64,000 bases of DNA from Roseibium denhamense. GTDB taxonomy: Bacteria > Pseudomonadota > Alphaproteobacteria > Rhizobiales > Stappiaceae. The notes under the pieces were generated by a model. That model worked only from the letters and a program-made list of their open reading frames with translations. It had not been told where the DNA came from and ran no database searches. Positions 1 through 9,900 of this stretch are shown here, piece by piece. A program made the position numbers and the translations under genes. The stretch lies in the NCBI RefSeq assembly GCF_009711415.1, contig NZ_SMLZ01000113.1, positions 109,084 through 173,083 of the forward strand, read 5' to 3'. Within the stretch, counting starts at the first letter, position 1, and each line of letters opens with the position of its first letter.

Positions 1-266
1 AACTCGAGAAAGCCGTTGTCGATGTCACCGCCAAGGCCAGGGGCTACACGTCGATCCTGAACGGCCGCTTCAAGGGTGGCTGGACGACCCGCCACTACGG
101 CCAGCAGCAAACCGGCATCCACGCCATCCAGATGGAACTCGCCCAGTCGACGCATCTTGTGAGCGAAGACACGCCCTTTGCCTATGACGAGGCCAAGGCG
201 GAGCGTTTGCGAGTTCACCTTGGAGCAATCCTTCAAAGCCTGGCAGAACTGGGAGTGAAGAGATGA
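1..266 (+). CDS. hutG: N-formylglutamate deformylase, 3' end only
   Basis: The last 87 codons of a gene that begins before the window, read in the frame starting at base 3 and ending at TGA 264-266. The visible protein contains the GRFKGGWTTRHYG stretch followed by an IHAIQMELAQ segment, which is the conserved C-terminal part of the N-formylglutamate amidohydrolase family. This enzyme hydrolyses N-formyl-L-glutamate to glutamate and formate, the last step of the five-step histidine degradation route. Its position two genes before hutU supports the hut assignment. The stop overlaps the next start as ATGA. The active-site half lies outside the window, so only the tail can be judged. Confidence 0.85.
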   Translation, partial: LEKAVVDVTAKARGYTSILNGRFKGGWTTRHYGQQQTGIHAIQMELAQSTHLVSEDTPFAYDEAKAERLRVHLGAILQSLAELGVKR

Positions 267-658
267 AGTCAGAAACAGCCGATCCGCTCGCGAGCCTTTC
301 GGCGGAAGAGCTCGACTACTACCGCCAAAATCCGGAGGAGATACACGAACTCCTGAACCGGGAAACCGTTCGCCGGAAAATGATCGGGTGGATACTCCTG
401 GCAGCGGCTGTCTTGGTGACTTTGTCGAAAATCATCCCCTTTTTCTTCGGGGATGTCATCGGCGAGTTTGCGTCCGAAGTCGCGATGGATCTCGTGTTCG
501 AAATGGGTGCAGCACTCATGGGCGCAATTGCGACCCTTTACTTTGTCGAGATCACCCAGGCTCAACAATATGAAGAAAACAAACGCCTCTATCGGGCGCT
601 GAAAGCCCGCCTAGGCGACAAAAATCCTGAACAGCAGGGAGACGATTCTAATGGTTGA
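263..658 (+). CDS. Small two-helix membrane protein in the hut operon
   Basis: A 131-residue protein of no family I recognise. It has a charged N-terminus of about 37 residues, a hydrophobic helix around 40-63, a second around 74-98, and a basic, glutamine-rich tail of about 30 residues, so it looks like a double-spanning inner-membrane protein with both ends on the same side. It is translationally coupled to both neighbours: ATGA overlap with hutG and an 8-base overlap with hutU. That coupling argues it is expressed and used with histidine degradation, perhaps in transport or in anchoring an enzyme, but nothing in the sequence shows a function. Confidence 0.7.
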   Translation: MKSETADPLASLSAEELDYYRQNPEEIHELLNRETVRRKMIGWILLAAAVLVTLSKIIPFFFGDVIGEFASEVAMDLVFEMGAALMGAIATLYFVEITQAQQYEENKRLYRALKARLGDKNPEQQGDDSNG

Positions 659-2324
659 CCGCCGCCACAATGCCCGCGACGTATTACCGCCGACCGGCAC
701 CGACCTCAACACCAAATCCTGGCTGACCGAAGCGCCCTTGCGAATGCTGATGAACAACCTGCATCCGGATGTCGCAGAAAACCCGCACGAGCTGGTTGTC
801 TATGGCGGTATCGGCCGCGCCGCGCGCACCTGGGAAGACTTTGACCGGATCGTTGTTTCGCTGAAGTCCCTGGAAGAAGACGAAACCCTCATGGTGCAAT
901 CGGGAAAGCCCGTGGGTGTCTTCAAGACGCACAAGGACGCCCCGCGCGTTCTGATCGCCAACTCCAATCTGGTGCCGAACTGGGCCAACTGGGACCACTT
1001 CCACGAACTCGATAAAAAGGGCCTGGCCATGTACGGCCAGATGACCGCGGGCTCGTGGATCTACATTGGTACGCAAGGCATCGTTCAGGGCACTTATGAA
1101 ACCTTTATGGAAGCTGGCCGCCAGCATTATGAGGGCAACCTGAAGGGCCGCTGGATCCTGACCGGCGGGCTCGGTGGCATGGGCGGCGCCCAGCCGCTGG
1201 CCGCTGTCATGGCCGGGGCCTGCTGCCTTGCCGTGGAATGCGACGAAAAAAGCGCCGACTTCCGCCTGCGCACCAAGTATGTCGATGAAAAGACCCATTC
1301 GCTCGACGACGCGCTGGAGATGATCGAGCGCTGGACCAAGGCGGGCGAGGCGAAATCCGTTGCCCTGATCGGCAACGCCGCCGATGTCTTTGCAGACCTC
1401 GTCAAGCGCGGCGTGAAGCCGGACATCGTCACCGACCAGACCTCGGCCCATGACCCGGTCAACGGCTATCTGCCGCAGGGCTGGACCGTCGCCGAATGGC
1501 GCGCCAAGGCCGAAACGGACCCGAAAGCCGTCGAGAAAGCCGCCCGCGCCTCGATGAAGGTCCATGTGCAGGCGATGGTGGATTTCTGGACCGCCGGTGT
1601 TCCGACGCTCGATTATGGCAACAACATCCGCCAGGTCGCCCTGGAAGAAGGGTTTGAGAATGCCTTCGCCTTCCCGGGTTTCGTGCCGGCCTATATCCGG
1701 CCGCTGTTCTGCCGCGGCATCGGGCCGTTCCGCTGGTGCGCGCTGTCCGGCGACCCGGAGGACATCTACAAGACCGACGCCAAGGTGAAGGAACTCATCC
1801 CGGACGATGAACACCTGCACAACTGGCTGGACATGGCCCGCGAGCGGATCTCGTTCCAGGGCCTGCCCGCCCGGATCTGCTGGGTCGGTCTCGGCCAGCG
1901 CCACCGGCTCGGCCTTGCCTTCAACGAGATGGTCCGCAGCGGCGAGTTGAAGGCGCCGATCGTGATCGGCCGCGATCACCTGGACAGCGGCTCCGTTGCC
2001 TCGCCCAACCGGGAAACGGAAGCCATGCAGGACGGGTCGGACGCCGTGTCCGACTGGCCGCTTTTGAACGCGCTGCTGAATACAGCCTCGGGGGCGACCT
2101 GGGTGTCGCTCCACCATGGCGGCGGCGTCGGCATGGGCTTTTCCCAGCATTCGGGGATGGTCATTTGCTGCGATGGCACCGAAGATGCCGACCGGCGGAT
2201 CGAACGGGTTTTGTGGAATGATCCGGCAACGGGCGTGATGCGTCATGCCGATGCCGGGTACGAGATCGCGCTCAACTGCGCGAAAGAACAAGGGCTTAAC
2301 CTGCCGGGTATTCTTGGGAGATAA
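651..2324 (+). CDS. hutU: Urocanate hydratase
   Basis: A 557-residue protein, the usual length of urocanase. It catalyses NAD-dependent hydration of urocanate to imidazolone propionate, the second step of histidine breakdown in the cytoplasm. The N-terminal [14 protein letters not shown] segment, the glycine-rich NAD-binding [16 protein letters not shown] segment, and the C-terminal [12 protein letters not shown] and [15 protein letters not shown] segments are urocanase signatures, and all are intact. The ATG at 651 has a GGAGA-type ribosome site about 10 bases upstream and overlaps the previous gene. The TRAP transporter genes follow 52 bases after the stop, so transport of histidine or urocanate by that system is possible but unproven. 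Confidence 0.97.
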   Translation: MVDRRHNARDVLPPTGTDLNTKSWLTEAPLRMLMNNLHPDVAENPHELVVYGGIGRAARTWEDFDRIVVSLKSLEEDETLMVQSGKPVGVFKTHKDAPRVLIANSNLVPNWANWDHFHELDKKGLAMYGQMTAGSWIYIGTQGIVQGTYETFMEAGRQHYEGNLKGRWILTGGLGGMGGAQPLAAVMAGACCLAVECDEKSADFRLRTKYVDEKTHSLDDALEMIERWTKAGEAKSVALIGNAADVFADLVKRGVKPDIVTDQTSAHDPVNGYLPQGWTVAEWRAKAETDPKAVEKAARASMKVHVQAMVDFWTAGVPTLDYGNNIRQVALEEGFENAFAFPGFVPAYIRPLFCRGIGPFRWCALSGDPEDIYKTDAKVKELIPDDEHLHNWLDMARERISFQGLPARICWVGLGQRHRLGLAFNEMVRSGELKAPIVIGRDHLDSGSVASPNRETEAMQDGSDAVSDWPLLNALLNTASGATWVSLHHGGGVGMGFSQHSGMVICCDGTEDADRRIERVLWNDPATGVMRHADAGYEIALNCAKEQGLNLPGILGR

Positions 2325-2376
2325 CTCACGGCGGGACGGTCCTTTTGCTATCAACCTTGGAAATGAGGGGAAGACG

Positions 2377-3474
2377 ATGAAAAGACGGGATTTCTTGAAG
2401 GCGGGCGCCGTGGGTGCTGCCGCCACGGCGGCAACCGGCCTTGCTGCCCCTGCCATCGCGCAGGATGTCATCGAATGGCGCATGGTCACCGCATGGCCGA
2501 AGAACCTGCCGGGACCCGGCGTTGCCGCGCAGATGCTGGCCGACCGGATCACCACGCTTTCGGGCGGACGCATTCAGGTCAAGCTCTTTGCCGCCGGTGA
2601 GATCGTACCCGGCAACGGCGTGTTCGATGCCGTCGGTCAGGGCACGGCCGAACTTTACCACGCCGTCCCAGCCTACTGGGGCTCCAAGTCCAAGGGCATC
2701 CTGCTGTTCGGCTCCCAGCCGTTTGGCCTGACGGCACCGGAGCAGGCCGGCTGGCTGATCCATGGAGGCGGACAGGCGCTTTATGACGAAATGTATGGCC
2801 GCTTCAATCTGAAGCCGTTCCTGTGCGGCAATTCCGGTCCGCAGTGGGCCGGCTGGTTCCGCAACGAGATCAACAGCGTGGACGATCTGAAGGGGCTGAA
2901 GTTCCGCTCCACGGGCCTGGCCTCTGAAATGTGCGCCAAACTCGGCATGGCGGTTCAGGCCATGAGCGGCCCGGCCATGTTCCAGGCGCTGCAGTCGGGT
3001 GCTCTGGATGCGGGCGAGTTCATCGGGCCATGGACCGACAGCGCGCTCGGCTACTACCAGATCGCAAAGAACTACTACTGGCCGGGCGTCGGCGAGCCGT
3101 CCTCCGCCGAAGAATGCGCGGTCAATCTGGAAGCGTATGAAGCTCTTCCGGACGATCTGAAGGAAGCGGTCTCCAAGGCCTGTTCCAGCCTCTACAACGA
3201 TGTCCTGACCGAGTACAACACCAAGCACGCCCAGGCCCTGCAGCAGCTGGTCAACGAGCATGATGTGATGGTGCGCAAGCTGCCGGACGACGTGATCGTT
3301 GCCATGGGCAATGCCGCCGGCGAAGTCATTGAGGACCTGAAGGCCGACGATGATGAGCTCGTGCAGCGGATCACCGCAAGCTTCCTGAGCTACCGGGATC
3401 TGATGAAGAGCTATATGCCCTATGCCGACAACGGTCAGATGAACGCCCGGGGTCTGGATTACCAGTACAACTGA
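2377..3474 (+). CDS. dctP: TRAP transporter substrate-binding protein DctP (TakP/FcbT1 type)
   Basis: A 365-residue periplasmic binding protein for a tripartite ATP-independent transporter. It begins with a twin-arginine signal (MKRRDFLKAGAVGAAA) ending near APAIAQ at about residue 28. The body (WRMVTAWPKNLPGPG, the GNSGPQWAGWFR segment, and LQSGALDAGEFIGPWTD) resembles the subgroup of 2-oxoacid and chloroaromatic/mannitol TRAP proteins that includes TakP and FcbT1. The open frame extends upstream to 2245, but the ATG at 2377 follows AGGGGAAG and gives the signal peptide, so I chose it. The gene lies between hutU and dctQM. A tight inverted repeat starts at its stop codon. The ligand is unknown; an organic acid is likely. 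Confidence 0.92.
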   Translation: MKRRDFLKAGAVGAAATAATGLAAPAIAQDVIEWRMVTAWPKNLPGPGVAAQMLADRITTLSGGRIQVKLFAAGEIVPGNGVFDAVGQGTAELYHAVPAYWGSKSKGILLFGSQPFGLTAPEQAGWLIHGGGQALYDEMYGRFNLKPFLCGNSGPQWAGWFRNEINSVDDLKGLKFRSTGLASEMCAKLGMAVQAMSGPAMFQALQSGALDAGEFIGPWTDSALGYYQIAKNYYWPGVGEPSSAEECAVNLEAYEALPDDLKEAVSKACSSLYNDVLTEYNTKHAQALQQLVNEHDVMVRKLPDDVIVAMGNAAGEVIEDLKADDDELVQRITASFLSYRDLMKSYMPYADNGQMNARGLDYQYN

Positions 3475-3492
3475 TCGTTCAGTGAACGATCA
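3472..3492 (+). terminator. Inverted repeat at the dctP stop codon
   Basis: Ten-base arms TGATCGTTCA and TGAACGATCA flank a single G, with the TGA stop of dctP forming the first three bases. The RNA would fold into a short hairpin directly after the coding region. There is no T-run, so it is more like a 3'-end stabiliser or weak attenuator than a full terminator. Such an element would fit the need for more binding protein than membrane subunits. Confidence 0.45.
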
Positions 3493-3496
3493 TGAT

Positions 3497-3702
3497 CATC
3501 CCGGCTCAAATTCCAGCTGGCCGGGATGACGAGCGACACACCCGGCGCTCGTGCAGCCCCGGCCTTGAGCCGGGGTCAAGTCGGCAAGGGCCCGAATGGC
3601 GAGATCAGGGAATGGATGCCGCGGTCGAGCCGGGGCATGACGGAGGAGAATACGGCACACCTTAACCGCCCTCTCCGTCATCCCATGGCTTGACCATGGG
3701 AT
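3497..3702. repeat. Cluster of CTTGA-type palindromes between dctP and dctQ
   Basis: The 440-base gap between dctP and the chosen dctQ start contains no plausible gene but several palindromes: CATCCCGGC/GCCGGGATG arms at 3497-3528, CCCCGGC-CTTGA-GCCGGGG near 3557-3575, and ATCCCATGG-CTTGA-CCATGGGAT at 3680-3702. Two share a CTTGA loop and GC-rich arms, a pattern common in dispersed intergenic palindromes of alphaproteobacteria. They look like mobile palindromic repeats inserted inside the operon. The rest, up to about 3890, holds nothing else I recognise. Confidence 0.55.
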
Positions 3703-3915
3703 CCAGTCCGTTGTGGTTGTCACTTGGCGCTATCCCCTCTGGGGCATCCAGATTTGTGCCGGGCGGACTCACTGCCGGACGGCACGCCGTAGTCCCTGGA
3801 TCGTGTTGCTCCACGGCTGGAATGCCGGGCCAGCCCGACAAGACCTTTTGACGCGTTGAGCGGTGAACCGGTTTCCACCTCACCCGGAGACGCAGGAAAA
3901 CAGGACCTGACCGCG

Positions 3916-4419
3916 ATGGAAAAATGTGCGGCTGCGCTTGAGCGCGTCAACTTCGTCATCGGCAACACGCTGTGCTGGGCGGCGCTTGGCATGCTCCTGC
4001 TGCAGTTCGGGGTCGTGTTGCTACGCTATGTGTTCGGGTACAGCTTCATCTTCCTCGATGAAGGCGTTTTGTATTTCCACGCCGCCATCTTCATGCTGGG
4101 CGCGGGGTACACCTTTCTCGTCAATGCCCATGTCCGGGTCGACATCTTCTATGCCAACTTCACACAGCGCACACGGGCCTGGATCGACCTGTTCGGCCAT
4201 CTGTTTCTCCTCACCCCCGCGCTGGTGCTGCTGATCTGGTATTCCTGGCCCACGGTGCGCGGAAGCTGGGCCATTCTGGAAGGGCCGATCTCCGTTGGCG
4301 GCATTCCGGCCTCCTTCCTGCTCAAATCTCTCATTCCCGCCTATTGCGTGCTGCTGCTGGTTCAAGGACTGGCGGCACTGCTGCGTGACATCCTGCGCCT
4401 GAAAGACACACAAGCATGA
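3916..4419 (+). CDS. dctQ: TRAP transporter small membrane subunit DctQ
   Basis: A protein of 167 residues with four hydrophobic helices, the standard topology of DctQ, the small subunit that bridges the binding protein and DctM. The LLRYVFGYSFIFLDEG segment after the first helix and the HVRVDIFY motif are typical of the family. The frame is open from a TTG at 3856, but the ATG at 3916 has AGGA ten bases upstream and gives the family's usual N-terminus. Its stop overlaps the dctM start (ATGA). It is separated from dctP by a palindrome-rich gap, unusual for this operon. Confidence 0.88.
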   Translation: MEKCAAALERVNFVIGNTLCWAALGMLLLQFGVVLLRYVFGYSFIFLDEGVLYFHAAIFMLGAGYTFLVNAHVRVDIFYANFTQRTRAWIDLFGHLFLLTPALVLLIWYSWPTVRGSWAILEGPISVGGIPASFLLKSLIPAYCVLLLVQGLAALLRDILRLKDTQA

Positions 4420-5966
4420 CCCTTCCCCTTGATCTGATCATGTTCGGTGCGCTGATCGCGTTCATCTTGCTCGGCTATCCGGTTGCTTTCACCATTGCTG
4501 GTGTCGCGACCGGGTTTGCGTTGCTCGGCTGGGTGCTTGGTGACTTCAACATCCAGCTCATGGGGGCGATGGGCCAGCGGTTCTTCGGCGTTCTGACCAA
4601 CCCGGTGCTGACGGCCATTCCGCTGTTCGTCCTGATGGGCGTGATCCTGGAGAAAAGCCGGATCGCGGAAGAGCTTCTGGAAACGATGGGCCGCCTGTTC
4701 GGCAAGATGAATGGCGGTCTGGGCGTGTCTGTCGTGCTGGTCGGCGCGCTTCTGGCCGCTTCGACCGGCATTGTCGGGGCAACCGTGGTCGCTATGGGGC
4801 TGATCGCCCTGCCGACCATGCTGCGCAACGGCTATGATCCAAAGCTTGCCTCCGGCATGGTCTGCACCGCCGGAACGCTGGGCCAGATCATTCCGCCCTC
4901 GACGCTCTTGATCATCCTGGCAGATGTCATGTCCAATGCCTTCCAGCAGGCGCAATATGCGCAGGGCAAGTTTTCGATCGAGACGATTTCCGTCGGCCAG
5001 ACCTTTGCCGCCGCCATGGTGCCGGGCCTGCTGCTGGTCGCGGTTTACTGCGTCTACATTCTCGGCCGGGCGTGGATCACGCCGAGCGTTGCCCCCGCGA
5101 TGCGCGAGGATGTCGATGCGCCGACCGGCCTTGAGATCGCAAGCGCGATTGTCCCGCCGATCCTCCTGATCATCGCCGTGCTCGGCTCGATCCTTGGCGG
5201 CATTGCCTCCCCCAACGAGGCCGCTTCGGTGGGCGCCATTGGCGCGATCCTGCTGGCCGGGCGGCGGCTGGGGGTGCCGTCGCGATTGATCCTGCTGGCA
5301 ACCGCCGCTCTGCTGGTTCTGGCCGTTGCCGCAACACTTTTCCCGGTACGCCTGCAGCGCTCGGACGCAGGCCTTGGCAGCTATGGTCTTGCAGCGGTTT
5401 ATGCCGGGCTGGCGCTCTTTGCGCTGGGTGTGGTTCTGCGGATCCTGATGGCCGCGGTCAAGGACGGGCTCTTGAAAGCCTCCCTGCTCTCCACCCTCAC
5501 CGTAACCTCGATGATTTTTGCGACCATTTTGATGGCCAGCTTCTTCAGCCTGGTGTTCGTCGGGCTGGGCGGCGAAGACCGGGTGCACGAGATCCTGAAG
5601 GAGCTTCCGGGCGGGCCAACCGGCGCGCTGATCTTTGCCATGGCGTTCGTCTTCGTGCTCGGCTTCTTTCTGGACTTTGTCGAAATCTCGGTGATCCTGC
5701 TGCCGGTTCTGATCCCGCCGCTGATCCTGATGGGCATTGACCCGATCTGGCTGACGGTTCTGATCGCGATCAACCTGCAAACGTCGTTCCTGACCCCGCC
5801 CTTCGGCTTTTCGCTGTTCTACTTGCGCGGCGCGGCGCCAAAGGAAATCACCACTGGCCAGATCTATCGGGGTGTCATTCCCTTCATCTGCCTGCAAATC
5901 GTTGCCGTCGGCATCCTCTGGCTGTTTCCGGCAATTGCCACCTGGCTGCCGCGCTGGCTTTACTAG
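4416..5966 (+). CDS. dctM: TRAP transporter large permease subunit DctM (FcbT3-like)
   Basis: A 516-residue, strongly hydrophobic protein with about a dozen membrane segments, the transport subunit that uses a sodium or proton gradient. It is longer than the roughly 430-residue DctM of the C4-dicarboxylate systems because of an extra region around residues 270-350; this longer form is characteristic of the chloroaromatic/mannitol/2-oxoacid branch and matches the TakP/FcbT1-like dctP here. The GTLGQIIPPSTLLIILADVM and IASPNEAASVGAIGA segments are conserved DctM motifs. It starts four bases inside dctQ. No terminator is seen after it apart from a degenerate palindromic repeat at 5998-6032. Confidence 0.94.
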   Translation: MTLPLDLIMFGALIAFILLGYPVAFTIAGVATGFALLGWVLGDFNIQLMGAMGQRFFGVLTNPVLTAIPLFVLMGVILEKSRIAEELLETMGRLFGKMNGGLGVSVVLVGALLAASTGIVGATVVAMGLIALPTMLRNGYDPKLASGMVCTAGTLGQIIPPSTLLIILADVMSNAFQQAQYAQGKFSIETISVGQTFAAAMVPGLLLVAVYCVYILGRAWITPSVAPAMREDVDAPTGLEIASAIVPPILLIIAVLGSILGGIASPNEAASVGAIGAILLAGRRLGVPSRLILLATAALLVLAVAATLFPVRLQRSDAGLGSYGLAAVYAGLALFALGVVLRILMAAVKDGLLKASLLSTLTVTSMIFATILMASFFSLVFVGLGGEDRVHEILKELPGGPTGALIFAMAFVFVLGFFLDFVEISVILLPVLIPPLILMGIDPIWLTVLIAINLQTSFLTPPFGFSLFYLRGAAPKEITTGQIYRGVIPFICLQIVAVGILWLFPAIATWLPRWLY

Positions 5967-5997
5967 CTGAGCGGCATTGAAGCCTGAGCCGACTAAT

Positions 5998-6032
5998 GAA
6001 TCGGGCGTTTCTGCCAAAACCACGATACTCTA
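5998..6032. repeat. Degenerate copy of the GGGCGTTT palindromic repeat
   Basis: ATCGGGCGTTT at 6000-6010 is followed by AAAACCACGATACTCTA, a decayed right arm of the family seen at 31539, 44781, 51965 and 62996. Its end overlaps the TAG stop (minus strand) of the response regulator at 6030. It lies between the convergent dctM and regulator genes, where it could serve as a terminator. Confidence 0.45.
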
Positions 6033-6944
6033 AAGCGAGAAAATAACCTCAGCGGCCCGCACCGCCGCGGCCGCGCGGTTTTCAACGCCAAGCTTGATGA
6101 AAATCTGCTCCAGGTGCTTGTTCACCGTCCGCGGGCTCAGCTGGAGGATTTCGGCGATGTCCTTGTTAGCCTTGCCTTTGGCAATCCAGATCAGCACCTC
6201 CGCCTCGCGCTGGGTCAGGCCGAATTGTTCCTGCAGCGCAGCCACCTGGCTTGCCTCATCCTCAGCCGTGACGCGGAAGAGATTTTCATCCGGACCGACG
6301 CGGCCAAGCGGGTGAAGCTGCAAGGACAGGTTTTCCGACAGGCCGAGCATGAAGCTCGTCCGGCGCACCTCGGTTTGATCGGCCTTGTCCAGCCAGGTTC
6401 CAAGCGCCTTTCCGAGCTGAAACAGGCTTTTGTCAGCTGCTCCCGTGCGCTCCAACAGGCTCTGGATCTGCGGTGTTGCCCATTGGACGGCCCCATCGGA
6501 CGAAACCGCGACCAGGTGACGGCCGGCCGCATCCAGGGCGACATGAGCGCTTTGCACGGAGCGTGCATTCTTCAGGTGGACCTTGATGCGGGCTTTAAGC
6601 TCGTCGATGTTGATGGGCTTGGTCAGAAAATCCACACCGCCGCTGTCGAGGGCTTTGACGATATGTTCGGTTTCCGACAAGCCGGTCATGAAAATCACCG
6701 GCACATTCTGCAGCCCCGGGCTGTCCTTGATCTTCCGGCAGGTATCAAAACCATCGAGCCCCGGCATGACCGCATCCATCAAAATGGTGTCCGGCGTGAT
6801 TTTTTCGCACACAGACAGCGCCCCGGCACCGCTGGTTGCCACCAGAACGGTGACCCCGGTCTGGCGGAGAGCCTCGGTGACAAAGCCGAGGCTTTCCGGG
6901 CTGTCATCGACCACAAGGACCGTATCGCGGTGCTTATCCGTCAT
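6030..6944 (-). CDS. Response regulator, receiver-PAS-LuxR type
   Basis: A 304-residue regulator. The receiver spans about 8-120, with the acidic pair in VLVVDDSPES, the phosphoacceptor in DTILMDAVMPGLDG and the lysine in LTKPI. A middle segment (about 135-230) resembles a PAS fold, and a LuxR/FixJ-type helix-turn-helix lies at about 237-300 (LTQREAEVLIWIAKGKANKDIA). The ATG at 6944 lies inside the end of the upstream kinase gene (11-base overlap), so the two are translated together and are surely a pair. The frame extends further upstream, but only through kinase codons. It probably controls the divergent urt operon; that is inference from position. Confidence 0.9.
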   Translation of the reverse strand: MTDKHRDTVLVVDDSPESLGFVTEALRQTGVTVLVATSGAGALSVCEKITPDTILMDAVMPGLDGFDTCRKIKDSPGLQNVPVIFMTGLSETEHIVKALDSGGVDFLTKPINIDELKARIKVHLKNARSVQSAHVALDAAGRHLVAVSSDGAVQWATPQIQSLLERTGAADKSLFQLGKALGTWLDKADQTEVRRTSFMLGLSENLSLQLHPLGRVGPDENLFRVTAEDEASQVAALQEQFGLTQREAEVLIWIAKGKANKDIAEILQLSPRTVNKHLEQIFIKLGVENRAAAAVRAAEVIFSL

Positions 6945-9900
6945 TGGGGTCCAAGGTGTCCAGCACCTCCTTGTAAGCTGTGAAATCAAACCGGGTGAGA
7001 TGGTCCTGCAAGGCGTCAACAAGTGGCCGGTTCTCAGGCTCCCCGCTCAACTCCGCCAGTTTGGCCTCAATGCCTTCCACGTAGCCGATCTCTGCAAGGC
7101 TGATCAGGTCTGCCACATGGCTGGCACCGGGGGACCGCAGTTTTGGTGCGGGCGCTTTTTGCATCGGCATTTGCGAGGTTTTTGTCCATTCCAGTCCGAT
7201 GTGTTTTTGAACGATGTCCAGAAGCTGGCGAATATCGAACGGCTTTGCCAGGGCCGCACTGTGATCTGAAGGCCCCTCAGGGCGCAAGGACTCATCGCCG
7301 ATATTCGCCGACAGCATCACCAGTGGCGCCGTTTCTCCAGTTTCCCGCAACTGCCTCGCAAGCTGCCAGCCATTCATGTCCGGCATTAAAATATCGATCA
7401 GATACAGATCCGGATGCACCGGCTTCAAGCTGGTCAAGCACTCTTGCCCCCCTTCGGCCTCCAGAACGGCAAAGCCAAGAGGGCTGAGGATATCCCGCAC
7501 CAGTGCCCTGTGATCGGGATTATCGTCAACGACCGCGATTGTCCGTCTGGGGCCTTCATAACCGCGGATGACAGCTTCGCTGTGAACACGGTCGGGAACG
7601 CGGTCCACGGCCGCCAGCATCAGCCGGACCTCAAACCTGGCGCCTGCTTCAGGCTCGCTTGACAAGGCGATAGCCCCGCCGAGCGTCTCTGTCAGGAGTT
7701 TCGTGATGGTCAGCCCAAGTCCAAGACCGGGAGCCTGTGTCTTGTCCGCGGCGCTTGTGCGGCCAAATGGCTCGAACACTTTGGATTGTTCGCAGATCGG
7801 AATGCCCGGGCCCGTGTCTTCAATGATAAAGGATGCGACCTGGGACCGGTAGGTCACGCGCAAGGACACATACCCTTTTTCGGTGAACTTGATTGCATTG
7901 GACAGCAGGTTGACCAGGATCTGGCGCAGACGCTTTTCATCGGTACGGACGACTGGCGGCAGGTTGGCAGCGCGCTTGAACCGGAACCCCAGCCCTTTCG
8001 ATGCGGCCTGCATCCGGAACATGTCCACGATCTGGTCCAGGAAATCGTGGCAATTGATCTCGTTGCTATCGACCTGGACACGGCCGGCCTCAATGCGGGA
8101 AATGTCAAGAAGACCGTCAATCAGTCCGGACAAGTGTTCGGCACTGCGCCGGATTGTGGCGACCGCAGGACGCCGGGCATCCGGCAGGCTTTCATCGCGC
8201 TCCAGAACCTGTGCATAGCCCATGACTGCATTCAAAGGCGTCCGCAATTCGTGGCTGAGGCCGACCACATAGCGGCTCTTGGCCAGATTGGCCGCCTCCG
8301 CATCTTCCTTTGCTTTTTGCAGCGCCGCATCCGTGACGCCATGAGCGTCAATTTCTTGCTGCAGCAACGCGTTCTGCCGCGCGGATTCCTCTTCCGCCAC
8401 AAGACGTGTGTCATGTGCGAGCACCAGAAACCAGGATGCGATGCCGGCCACAATCGCAAAGACGAAAAAGATCAGGGCAACCGTCTGGGCAATGATGCCG
8501 GTCGGGTCGCCTAGCCGGGCAGCGGCCTGGGCATAGATGATCCACAGCACCGCACCGATCCCGGCATTCGCCAGAATGACGGTCAGCGCATACCGGCCCA
8601 AACGGGACCTGAACACAGCCAAAACCGGTTCCGGCAGCAACCGGCTCGCGACCGCGCCCACTTGATAGGAAAGCCTTGCCTTCGGTTTACAGCTGTCATG
8701 GCAGCGGGCATCAAGCGAGCAGCATAAAGAGCAGATCGGGGCCTGATAGGCTGGACAATAGGCCATGTCCTCCGGCTCAAACGGATTTTCGCAGATCGAA
8801 CAGGCGATTTCCGAACGGGATTGCCAGCTTTGGCGTGGTTTGCGCGCAAGATAGAATTTGCCCTTGGTGGCAGCCGCAATCAGGGGAGCGGCCACAAAGG
8901 CCACGCCTGCGGCCAGAAAAGTCGCCAGAGCGGCCAGTGTTTCCCCAAACCAGCCGAAATGCGCCACAAGCGCCAGGATGGCCGAAAGCAGCATGGCCCC
9001 GGTGCCGACCGGATTGATGTCATAAAGATGCGCCCGTTTGAATTCGATGCCCGGAGGCGACAGACCCAGCGGCTTGTTCAGGAAGAGATCAGCTGAAATG
9101 GCGGATAGCCAAGCCATCGCAATGATCGAAAAGACACCCAGCGTTTCCTCCAGAAGCTGGTAAACACCAAGTTCCATCAGCAGCAGCGCTATGCCGACAT
9201 TGAACACAAGCCACACAACGCGCCCCGGGTGCGAGTGGGTGAGACGCGAGAAGAAATTCGACCAGGCGAGTGACCCGGCATAGGCGTTCATTACGTTGAT
9301 CTTCAGCTGTGCCACGACTACGAAAGCTGCCATCAGAAGAAGGACGGCGGTCTCGTTCGGGATCATGTAGCCGAAGGCTACTGCGTACATGCGGGCAGGC
9401 TCGTCGGCATGCTCGACAGGGACACCGTGTGACAACACAAGAACCGCCAGAAACGAGCCCGCGATCATTTTGGGCGCACCGAGCACGACCCAGCCGGGCC
9501 CGGCCAGGAAAAGTGCCAGCCGGTGCCGCCGCCGGTTGTAGTCTTCAGCTGGCAGGAACCTTAGAAAATCCACCTGCTCGCCGATCTGTGCCATGAGGGC
9601 CAGGATGACGGCGGAGGCTGCACCGAAACTGATCAGGTTGATGCTGGCCCAGCCGCTGGGGCCATCGCGCTCCAGCCCGGTGGACGGATCGATTCCCGAA
9701 AAACTGAGCCACGTCCCAAGGGCCTGCCAGTCGGTGAAGGCAATGAAGATGAATGGCAAAATGTTGAGGATGATCCAAAAGGGCTGTGTAGCAAGCTGGA
9801 ACCGGCTGATCCACGTGATGCCGTGCGTCACTAGCGGAATGACGGCAACCGCGCTGATGATGTAACCCATCCAGAGCGGAACCCCGAAGGCAAATTCCAG

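Noticed and set aside
684-2573. A 629-codon open frame on the minus strand across hutU
   Set aside because: It is antisense to the well-conserved hutU, has no recognised domain and no ribosome site; high GC produces such shadows.
4362-6023. A 553-codon minus-strand frame across dctM
   Set aside because: Composition is glutamine/arginine/aspartate-rich nonsense typical of the antisense of hydrophobic codons.
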